Source: an uncultured Alphaproteobacteria bacterium (GTDB lineage Bacteria; Pseudomonadota; Alphaproteobacteria; Rickettsiales; UBA1997). From it: a DNA stretch of 6,004 nucleotides. The notes under the pieces are model-generated. The model was not told the DNA's origin, did not search any database, and saw only the letters and a program-made list of their open reading frames with translations. Position 1 is the stretch's first letter. Each line of letters starts with the position of its first letter. Position numbers and translations under genes: made by a program. This document shows positions 1 to 5,167 of the stretch, in pieces. The DNA is taken from assembly GCA_903858915.1 (NCBI GenBank), contig CAIOKL010000147.1, forward strand, positions 1 through 6,004, written 5' to 3'.

Positions 1-347
1 GATTGAGCTGGTGCTGGTGCTGGTGCTGGTGCTGGTGCTGGTGCTGGTGCTGGTGCTGGTGCTGGTGCTGGTGCTGGTGCTGGTGCTGGTGCTGGTGCTG
101 GTGCTGGATCGCAACTAACATCATTTCCATTTCTTGGATCGCACTTACCTGGAACTGGGGCCCGCAAACCAAATTTTCCACTAGAAGATTCGGGCGCAAT
201 GGCACTTAATTCTAAATTAGTTCTTAAAGTTAACTGATTAATCCCTGTATTAGGTATTCTCGCTCCTTGATTAGGCATTAGCGCTCCATTGTATAGCGCT
301 GAACTTGCGCTATTTGATAATGCGTATGATAGTAATTGAGCAATCAT
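1..347 (-). CDS. Unrecognised protein with Pro-Ala repeat, 5' part only (runs off left edge)
   Basis: I do not recognise this gene. Reading leftward from the ATG at 347-345, the frame stays open for 115 codons to the window edge. The start is fixed: the in-frame stop of the upstream barrel gene (356-354) lies two codons before it. Residues 1-64 are Ser/Asn/Ala/Leu-rich with no charged N-terminus or clear signal peptide. A Cys-Asp-Pro motif occurs twice (69-71 and 79-81), and residues 81-114 are 17 consecutive Pro-Ala pairs. About 80 codons outside the repeat are stop-free, which is notable in DNA this AT-rich. The gene lies 6 nt behind the barrel gene with no terminator or Shine-Dalgarno visible, so translational coupling is plausible. 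A Pro-Ala stretch after a barrel recalls the OmpA hinge, but no peptidoglycan-binding domain is visible. Confidence that it is coding is moderate; its function is unknown. Confidence 0.6.
   Translation of the reverse strand, partial: MIAQLLSYALSNSASSALYNGALMPNQGARIPNTGINQLTLRTNLELSAIAPESSSGKFGLRAPVPGKCDPRNGNDVSCDPAPAPAPAPAPAPAPAPAPAPAPAPAPAPAPAPAQ
7..107. repeat. Perfect hexanucleotide tandem repeat (GCTGGT), 16 full copies plus a partial
   Basis: Sixteen uninterrupted GCTGGT units occupy 7-102, followed by GCTGG at 103-107. On the minus strand, in the frame of the gene starting at 347, they encode alternating Pro (CCA) and Ala (GCA). The left end breaks to GCT CAA (Ala-Gln) and the right end to GAT (Asp). 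Because the unit is 6 bp, gain or loss of copies changes protein length but not frame. The lack of any base substitution points to recent expansion or ongoing slippage, and the copy number may be unreliable in a short-read assembly. Confidence 0.97.
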
Positions 348-353
348 AAAAAA

Positions 354-1109
354 TTAAAAGTTAAGATTAATACCGAGTTTAAATATGTTAATATTATTAT
401 TAAAAAGCATTTTTATAGGAAGCGTTATATTATCGCCTTTTGTAAAATCTTTGGGGCTAGCCTTAGTGTCAATGGTAAATCTGGTATGATTATATTCGCC
501 ATTAAGCAACCAATTTTTATATAATTTAATTCTAAAGCCACCACCAAAAAAAGGTGCACTTTTTCTACCTTTATTTAATTGCCAAGGATTTTCTGTGATT
601 TTATTAACCCCATCTTCTCCATTAGGATCAGAATATACTACATCATGATATAGCGATCCATAGCTTTCATAATAATTAACAGCATGACCAACGGTTCCAT
701 AAATAGAGAAATCATTACTAATATCGCCACCTAAATCAAGTTTTATACCATATCTTTGAGCAATTTTTGAATAGCTTTTGCCATAAAAATTAAGTTTTGA
801 ATCTCCATCAGCCGAAGAATAATTGAGGTGATTTTTAACATTATTTCTTTCATAAATTAAACCTGGAGAAATAAAAAACCCCCGATAATTCAAGGCGTAA
901 TTATATTTAAAACCAAATGAATGTTTTGAGCTAGGCGCTGTTTGTACAGATTTTTCAATTTTATTAGTTTCAAAAATAGTTTTTTCCATTGAAAAACTCA
1001 AATTGGTTTTAATTAAATCAATTCCAACATAATTTCCAACTGTGCGAGCTTGGAGATTTGTTGAGAAAAATAATATGAATAAAATAATAAATAGTTTTAT
1101 TTTGAGCAT
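354..1109 (-). CDS. Small outer-membrane beta-barrel protein (surface-antigen / OMP_b-brl type)
   Basis: This 251-residue protein is predicted to be exported and inserted in the outer membrane. Residues 1-21 form a signal peptide (lysines at 3 and 5, hydrophobic core 6-15, likely cleavage after Leu-Gln-Ala). The mature part starts directly at RTVGNYVGID. It has alternating polar/aromatic strands such as SFGFKYNYALNYRG (64-77) and FFGGGFRIKLYKNWLLNGEY (187-206), and it ends in Asn-Leu-Asn-Phe, the terminal aromatic expected of a BAM substrate. The mature length of 230 residues fits an eight-stranded barrel. It is a clear paralog of the upstream gene at 1191-2279, sharing the TVGNY, YALNYRG and PFFG blocks. 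That suggests tandem duplication, as in rickettsial surface-antigen families. The class is well supported; ligand and exact family are not. Confidence 0.85.
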   Translation of the reverse strand: MLKIKLFIILFILFFSTNLQARTVGNYVGIDLIKTNLSFSMEKTIFETNKIEKSVQTAPSSKHSFGFKYNYALNYRGFFISPGLIYERNNVKNHLNYSSADGDSKLNFYGKSYSKIAQRYGIKLDLGGDISNDFSIYGTVGHAVNYYESYGSLYHDVVYSDPNGEDGVNKITENPWQLNKGRKSAPFFGGGFRIKLYKNWLLNGEYNHTRFTIDTKASPKDFTKGDNITLPIKMLFNNNINIFKLGINLNF

Positions 1110-1153
1110 TTTTAGAATATTAAATTTTGTTTTACAATAATGTTTTATAGTTT

Positions 1154-1181
1154 TTTATAACTTTTTTTAACATCGTATCAA
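1154..1181 (-). promoter_or_regulatory. Candidate sigma-70 promoter for the small barrel gene
   Basis: On the minus strand TTGATA (1181-1176) is followed after 16 nt by TATAAA (1159-1154), in the 81-bp gap between the two barrel genes. This would give a leader of roughly 40 nt. Such matches arise easily in AT-rich DNA, so co-transcription from the upstream barrel gene is equally possible. No terminator hairpin is visible in this gap. Confidence 0.35.
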
Positions 1182-1190
1182 AAAAAATTA

Positions 1191-2279
1191 TTAGAAATTA
1201 TAAGTTAAGCCAACTTTAGTAACCCTTAAGGCGACTCTCATATCAGTTGAATCTGTTCTCGAAATTGATTCAGAATAATCTTTGTTTTTGTAAGAGTTGG
1301 TTTTTGCCATAAAATCATAAATTAAATATTCGGCATTTAAAGCGATGCGCTCCGATAATTTAATTTTGCCACCAAAGCCAAAAAAAGGCACTGATTGTGA
1401 TTTGTGAATTATTTTAAAAGGATCGGTTCCGGTTTGCGTTGTTACAGAATCTCTAAGGTGAGCTGGATAAACAGAGTTTAAATCGGAGTAATAAATTTTA
1501 GAAATTCCGGCAAATAAATAAGGAGCAAAATTTGCCGTAACATCATAGCCTAAGTTAATTTTAGCGCCGTAAGTTCTATGAATTTTTAAAAACTTATAAC
1601 CATAATTTGAAGGTAATCTTTCGTTGAATTCGGAAGTCGATGAATTATCTCCGTCAAAATATTTTTTAATATTATTATATTCAAAAAATAATTCAGGAGC
1701 TAAGAAGATTCCGCGATAATTGAGGGCGTAAGAATATTTAAGGCCAAAACTATTTTTATATTTAGGAAGAGTCGGGTCAGATATATTGGATATTTCCGAA
1801 TTAGTATTTCCATATCCATAATTTCGATATCTCAAATAAGTGTTGATGAAATCAATGCCGATATAATTGCCAACGGTTCGTGATTTTGATTTTCTACGAA
1901 CGGCAGTTACTTCTTCACTCTCAGTTATTTCGGTTGAGGTTTTGATTTTCTCTTTGACTAAATTTTTTGGAGCAATTTGTTGATTTTGATTATTAGAATA
2001 AAAACTTTCGGAATTGCTAAATTCATTATATTTTTTTGGAGCAATTTTTTCGTTTTGAGAGCCAGAATAAAAGCTTCTGGTGTCATTAAATTCGTTAAAT
2101 TCTTTTTGATTATTGCTTAATTGAGAGTTTTTTTTGTTAATTGATAAAATATCTTTTTTGGGCTTTTCGGCGGGAGCGTCAATTGCGTAGATTTCATAAT
2201 AATCGCTAGAATTTTGAGCGTTTGATTGGGTAAGTAGCGCAAGAAAAATCGCCACAGTTGATATTAGAATTTTTTTCAT
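1191..2279 (-). CDS. Outer-membrane beta-barrel protein with N-terminal repeat-bearing extension
   Basis: This 362-residue protein is a paralog of the neighbouring 251-residue barrel. Residues 1-21 are a signal peptide (MKK start, hydrophobic core, cleavage after Ser-Asn-Ala). Residues 22-133 are hydrophilic, rich in Asn, Gln, Ser, Lys and Glu, and contain two tandem 23-residue units (61-83 and 84-106) ending in a basic stretch (VRRKSKSR, 127-134). The barrel then starts at RTVGNYIGID (134) and runs 229 residues to a terminal Asn-Phe, almost exactly the mature length of its neighbour. Shared blocks include SFGLKYSYALNYRG (177-190) and VPFFGFGGKIKL. In eight-stranded barrels both termini face the periplasm, so the extension is probably periplasmic; this is inference. 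It is probably the first gene of the minus-strand surface-protein block. No ligand can be assigned. Confidence 0.85.
   Translation of the reverse strand: MKKILISTVAIFLALLTQSNAQNSSDYYEIYAIDAPAEKPKKDILSINKKNSQLSNNQKEFNEFNDTRSFYSGSQNEKIAPKKYNEFSNSESFYSNNQNQQIAPKNLVKEKIKTSTEITESEEVTAVRRKSKSRTVGNYIGIDFINTYLRYRNYGYGNTNSEISNISDPTLPKYKNSFGLKYSYALNYRGIFLAPELFFEYNNIKKYFDGDNSSTSEFNERLPSNYGYKFLKIHRTYGAKINLGYDVTANFAPYLFAGISKIYYSDLNSVYPAHLRDSVTTQTGTDPFKIIHKSQSVPFFGFGGKIKLSERIALNAEYLIYDFMAKTNSYKNKDYSESISRTDSTDMRVALRVTKVGLTYNF
1962..2099 (-). repeat. Two tandem 69-bp coding repeats (23 residues each)
   Basis: Unit 1 (2099-2031, residues 61-83) and unit 2 (2030-1962, residues 84-106) of the larger barrel protein line up without gaps. 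Both keep the pattern aromatic-NEF, then SFYS, then a QN pair, then IAPK. The DNA has diverged between units but shares blocks such as TTTTTTGGAGCAATTT on the plus strand. The repeat sits in the hydrophilic extension, outside the barrel. Confidence 0.8.
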
Positions 2280-2310
2280 TTTTTTCTTAAAAAAGTTGAT
2301 TCCAGCCTAC

Positions 2311-2339
2311 ATGTTAATGGTTATTAATTAATTAAGCAA
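2311..2339 (-). promoter_or_regulatory. Candidate promoter for the larger barrel gene
   Basis: On the minus strand TTGCTT (2339-2334) and TAACAT (2316-2311) are separated by 17 nt, about 31 nt upstream of the ATG at 2279. The -35 element overlaps a palindromic TTAATTAATTAA stretch. The placement in a divergent intergenic region is right, but the sequence match alone is modest. Confidence 0.35.
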
Positions 2340-2423
2340 GATATTTTCTATAAATTAGAGTAAGTATTATTTAAAAATAATTTGCAAAACTATTTAAAGA
2401 AATTTTTTTAAAATAGTTTCTTA

Positions 2424-2452
2424 TTGCTAAAAAATATTTTATTGGGTAAAAT
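2424..2452 (+). promoter_or_regulatory. Candidate sigma-70 promoter for pal
   Basis: TTGCTA (2424-2429) and TAAAAT (2447-2452) are spaced by 17 nt, which would place the transcript start near 2459 and give a leader of about 32 nt before the ATG at 2491. No Shine-Dalgarno sequence is visible in that leader. This is the best plus-strand promoter match in the divergent region, but base composition favours chance hits. Confidence 0.4.
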
Positions 2453-2490
2453 AATTTTCTTATTATTAACAAAAATATCATCTTAAATTT

Positions 2491-2994
2491 ATGCAAAAAA
2501 AATTATTATCTTTTTTATTGATCACCACAATTACTTATTCATGCTCTAATGGATTATCACAAAAAGATAATGAAAATAAAGCTACAACGCCAACCGATAA
2601 AGTTGTGAATGAAACTAAAGTTGAATCAAAAAAAACTGGCAAAAATAAACAAAATGAAATTGCTCGCAAAGTAATGTATTTTGAAACCAATAGTTTCGCT
2701 TTAAACGAAGAAAATAATAATTTATTAAAAACTCAAATTTTTCCTTTAATACAATCAGAATCAAGAGTTTTGATTTTAGTTGAAGGTTATTGCGATGAAA
2801 GAGGTTCAAGCCTTTACAACAAAAGATTGGGCAAAAAAAGAGCCGAGGCAGTTAAAAAATTCTTAGTTCAATCTGGAATTAAATCTTCAAAAATTTCAGC
2901 AATAAGTTATGGCGAAAACAAACCAGTTGATTTGGGTCACGACGAAAATGCTTGGTCAAAAAATCGTCGCGTTGAAATCGTTTTGTTCAATTAA
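2491..2994 (+). CDS. pal: Peptidoglycan-associated lipoprotein Pal (OmpA-like domain)
   Basis: Pal anchors the outer membrane to peptidoglycan and works with the Tol proteins during envelope constriction. This 167-residue copy has a short signal peptide leading to a lipidation cysteine at 18 (Thr-Tyr-Ser-Cys, an atypical lipobox), then a Lys/Asn/Thr-rich linker to about 55, then the OmpA-like domain (about 60-167). Landmarks are VMYFETNSFAL (61-71), the Asp102-Glu103-Arg104-Gly105 motif, YN at 109-110, Arg117, SYGENKP (139-145), LGHDE (148-152) and NRRVEI (158-163). These match Pal better than general OmpA proteins. The usual His-Ala before DERG is Tyr-Cys here, while the diaminopimelate-contacting Asp and the later Arg are kept. 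Tol genes are not adjacent: the gene is flanked by a divergent promoter region and a terminator, so it looks monocistronic. The ATG is preceded by no clear ribosome site. Confidence 0.92.
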   Translation: MQKKLLSFLLITTITYSCSNGLSQKDNENKATTPTDKVVNETKVESKKTGKNKQNEIARKVMYFETNSFALNEENNNLLKTQIFPLIQSESRVLILVEGYCDERGSSLYNKRLGKKRAEAVKKFLVQSGIKSSKISAISYGENKPVDLGHDENAWSKNRRVEIVLFN

Positions 2995-3027
2995 TTAAAT
3001 ATTTTATAAACCAAGTTTTATAAAATT

Positions 3028-3064
3028 AAAAAGGGTCGTATATTTAAAATATGCGACCCTTTTT
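3028..3064. terminator. Bidirectional rho-independent terminator between pal and gap
   Basis: A 17-bp stem pairs 3028-3044 with 3048-3064 around a 3-nt loop (TAA). Its core is GGGTCG against CGACCC, and there is one G-T pair. T residues follow on the plus strand (to 3065) and an A tract precedes it, which becomes a T tract on the minus strand. It lies 34 nt past the pal stop and 67 nt past the gap stop, so it can end both convergent transcripts. Confidence 0.9.
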
Positions 3065-3130
3065 TAGTAAATATTTTCAAGTTTAGAATTGCTATTTAAA
3101 GCTAAATTTTCTTGTATAAAATGTTATTTT

Positions 3131-4144
3131 TTATTTCATCATGAACTTAGCGACATCAAGCATTCTAACCGAAAAAGCCCATTCATTATCATACCAAGAA
3201 CAAACTTTAACCATGTTGCCACCGATAACTTTTGTTTGAGTTGCATCAAAGTTTGAACTAACATTGCTGTGATTGAAATCGATTGAAACTAAAGGTTCAT
3301 CGATATAGCTTAAAACTCTTTTCATGTCGCCACTCGAAGCATTTTTAATGATGTTGTTTACTTCCTCAATTGAGGTATTGTTTTTAGCGATAAAATTTAA
3401 ATCAACCATTGAAACATTTGGAGTTGGAACTCGAATGGCAACGCCGTCAAGCTTACCTTTAAGTTCTGGCAAAACCAAGCCAATCGCCTTGGCGGCTCCG
3501 GTTGAAGTTGGAATCATCGACATTGCGCAAGCGCGCCCGCGACGCAAATCTTTGTGAGTGTTGTCAACAATATTTTGATCGTTAGTGTAAGCGTGAATGG
3601 TGGTCATAAAACCTTTTTCAATGCCAATTTTATCATTTAAAACTTTGGCAATTGGCGCTAAACAATTTGTTGTGCATGAGCCAATTGAGATGACATTATC
3701 ATCTTTGGTTAGGCTGTTATGATTGACGCCATAAACAATTGTTTTGACCGAATCTTCTTTGGCGGGAGCGGAAATTATAACTTTTTTAGCCCCAGCGGTG
3801 ATGTGCTGATAAGCGTCATCATGCTTTGTAAAAGCGCCCGTGCATTCGAAAACAACATCAATATTGTGTTCTTTCCAATTAAGTTTTTTAGGATCGCGCT
3901 CTGCGGTTAAAAGAATTTTTTTATTATCGACAAATAAATTGTGATCGCGAATTTCAACTTCATGATTAAAGCGACCGTGGACCGAATCATATTTAAGTAA
4001 ATGTTTGATAGTTTCGATTGGCGCCGATCCGTTAACGGCAACAATTTCAAAATCATCGCTCATTTTTTCTTCATAAATTGCGCGAATAATTGCGCGTCCA
4101 ATTCTTCCGGGACCATTAACTGCGATACGAATTTTTTTTGACAT
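3131..4144 (-). CDS. gap: Type I glyceraldehyde-3-phosphate dehydrogenase
   Basis: This cytosolic enzyme interconverts glyceraldehyde-3-phosphate and 1,3-bisphosphoglycerate in glycolysis or gluconeogenesis. Its 337 residues are full length for the family. The Rossmann fold begins with VNGPGRIGR (9-17). The catalytic Cys157 lies in SCTTNC and the catalytic His184 in HAYTNDQ. Phosphate-binding and structural blocks are intact: IPTSTGAAKA (211-220), LPELKGKLDG (225-234), RVPTPNVS (238-245) and WYDNEW (317-322). Oddities: the usual NGFGR is NGPGR; the Asp that normally follows AVN and holds the adenosine ribose is Gly39; and the positions matching Leu187-Pro188 of the Bacillus enzyme are Asn195-Thr196. 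These changes suggest relaxed or NADP-leaning coenzyme use, which is inference only. It lies 9 nt behind the IalB-like gene and is probably co-transcribed with it. Confidence 0.97.
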   Translation of the reverse strand: MSKKIRIAVNGPGRIGRAIIRAIYEEKMSDDFEIVAVNGSAPIETIKHLLKYDSVHGRFNHEVEIRDHNLFVDNKKILLTAERDPKKLNWKEHNIDVVFECTGAFTKHDDAYQHITAGAKKVIISAPAKEDSVKTIVYGVNHNSLTKDDNVISIGSCTTNCLAPIAKVLNDKIGIEKGFMTTIHAYTNDQNIVDNTHKDLRRGRACAMSMIPTSTGAAKAIGLVLPELKGKLDGVAIRVPTPNVSMVDLNFIAKNNTSIEEVNNIIKNASSGDMKRVLSYIDEPLVSIDFNHSNVSSNFDATQTKVIGGNMVKVCSWYDNEWAFSVRMLDVAKFMMK

Positions 4145-4153
4145 AAATTTAAA

Positions 4154-4687
4154 TTATTTGTTAAACACTTTGCTAGAGTAGTATTCAAGAGCCTTGCTAA
4201 AATCTTTAAGATTAAATTTGGCGGTAATTTCTTTTTCAGAATCATTAATATTAAACCTTAAAAATAAATATTCACCATTTTTCATTTGTGAAAATAAGAT
4301 ATTTTTTTGCTGTTCGTTGATTGGTATAAGTCCAAACTCTTTTTGCGAGGCATTTTTTGATAAAATTAAGTCATTTTTGTCAACGCGAATTTTGGCAAAA
4401 CTTCCCAGTTTTATTTTTGGAATGATTATAAAAAATTCATTGGCAAAATGATTTGTTGGTTGCAATGAAATTACGGAAGAATTATCGTAAAATTTGGAAG
4501 CAATTTTGCAATGAGCCGAACTCATCATGTCGTCAATTTCGCAATAAACTTTCCAATCGCCAAAAATTTTTTCTTCGTTGCGTAATTCAATAATTTCAGC
4601 TTGCGCAATGTTTTTTAAAATTAGAATATGAAATATTGTAAAAATAAAAATCAAAAAATTCTTTTTAAAAAATGATAATAATTTCAT
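4154..4687 (-). CDS. IalB-family (invasion-associated locus B-like) periplasmic protein
   Basis: This 177-residue protein is predicted to be exported. Residues 1-30 are a signal peptide with lysines at 2, 8 and 9, a long hydrophobic core (10-24) and an Ala-Gln-Ala cleavage site. The mature part opens with the family hallmark Phe-Gly-Asp-Trp (42-45) followed by Cys49 and Cys60, which could form a disulfide in the periplasm. The rest is a predicted beta-rich domain with FFIIIP (85-90) and a short Lys-rich tail. IalB-type proteins are common in alphaproteobacteria; Bartonella IalB is linked to erythrocyte invasion, but most homologs have no known role, so virulence should not be assumed. The gene lies 9 nt upstream of gap, suggesting one operon. 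Its ATG at 4687 overlaps by 16 bp the start of the divergent gene on the plus strand. Confidence 0.75.
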   Translation of the reverse strand: MKLLSFFKKNFLIFIFTIFHILILKNIAQAEIIELRNEEKIFGDWKVYCEIDDMMSSAHCKIASKFYDNSSVISLQPTNHFANEFFIIIPKIKLGSFAKIRVDKNDLILSKNASQKEFGLIPINEQQKNILFSQMKNGEYLFLRFNINDSEKEITAKFNLKDFSKALEYYSSKVFNK

Positions 4688-4962
4688 ATTTACTGTTAAT
4701 TTTTGTTTGTATAAGCGGTTTGTCGGGTTTATTTTTATTCAAAGATTATATAAAGAAAGTTTCTTCGCTGTCGGTTGCTTATAGCGGTTTGATAGCGCTA
4801 CTTTCGTTAATTGCTTATAATAACAACCTTCTTGAAAAAATACTAACCTTTTTTATAAGTCTTTTATTAATTTTTTCAATTAATTTAATGATTGCAATCG
4901 GAATTATTAAAAATATTGGTGATGTCAAAAATGTTGCTCAAAATCAAGGCGATGAAAAATAG
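4672..4962 (+). CDS. Small three-helix membrane protein, possibly MnhC/NuoK-like
   Basis: This 96-residue protein is almost entirely hydrophobic, with three predicted membrane helices (about 3-22, 32-50 and 56-80), a basic turn after the first (Lys24, Lys28, Lys29) and a hydrophilic tail (NIGDVKNVAQNQGDEK, 81-96). The order of short helix, basic loop, Gly/Ser/Leu helix, short loop and final helix resembles the MrpC/MnhC and NuoK family of cation-antiporter and complex I subunits. The membrane glutamates of NuoK are absent, so MnhC-like is the better guess, and it is only a guess. No other antiporter gene is visible here. The start overlaps the 5' end of the divergent IalB-like gene, so its promoter must lie inside that gene. 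No Shine-Dalgarno is visible. A hairpin straddles its stop codon. Confidence 0.7.
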   Translation: MIIISYLLLIFVCISGLSGLFLFKDYIKKVSSLSVAYSGLIALLSLIAYNNNLLEKILTFFISLLLIFSINLMIAIGIIKNIGDVKNVAQNQGDEK

Positions 4963-4987
4963 CAAAAACTGCTATTTAAATCTTTTT
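4957..4987 (+). terminator. Possible weak terminator overlapping the stop codon
   Basis: AAATAGCA (4957-4964) pairs perfectly with TGCTATTT (4970-4977) around a 5-nt loop, and a T-rich run (4981-4987, broken by one C) follows after three A residues. The TAG stop (4960-4962) lies in the left arm. The stem is short and AT-rich, so this is only a candidate terminator for the small membrane-protein gene. Confidence 0.4.
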
Positions 4988-5167
4988 CCCCGCATAATTA
5001 TTTTAGATAAAAATAATTTTCAATAACTGTTCCAAATTTAAACAAAGCTATAAATTATTTATCCAAAAATGTTCGGATTTAATGACTATTAAAACTACAA
5101 ACAATATTTTTATTAAATAATAGTTTATGTAAAAGAAATATTTAATGTTGGAAAATAAAAAAGTTTT
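4978..5167. other. Intergenic region upstream of the right-edge gene
   Basis: This very AT-rich stretch of 190 bp lies between the small membrane-protein gene and the gene starting at 5168. I see no convincing ORF, tRNA or strong hairpin. It must hold the promoter of the right-edge gene, but no -35/-10 pair stands out above the AT background. The only purine-rich ribosome-site candidate, TTGGAAAA near 5148-5155, is too far from the ATG to be convincing. Confidence 0.5.

Noticed and set aside
3..209. Plus-strand open frame with a Trp-Cys dipeptide repeat
   Set aside because: It is the antisense reading of the GCTGGT array, starts at TTG beside the edge, and a Trp-Cys polymer is implausible. 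The minus-strand Pro-Ala frame is longer, has a defined start and fits the gene order.
336..524. Plus-strand 62-codon frame
   Set aside because: Lies antisense to the 3' end of the barrel gene and has no family features; a shadow of that gene.
2325..2336. Palindromic TTAATTAATTAA as an operator
   Set aside because: A low-complexity A/T palindrome is common in DNA of this composition, and no second copy or known regulator site supports it.
2615..2809. Minus-strand 64-codon frame inside pal
   Set aside because: Antisense to a clearly recognised pal domain, with no independent features.
3324..3910. Two plus-strand frames (3324-3557 and 3719-3910) within gap
   Set aside because: Both are antisense to conserved GAPDH sequence and carry no recognisable features.
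4060..4451. Frames at 4060-4245 (minus) and 4194-4451 (plus)
   Set aside because: They overlap gap and the IalB-like gene in other frames; the overlapped genes have family motifs and these do not.
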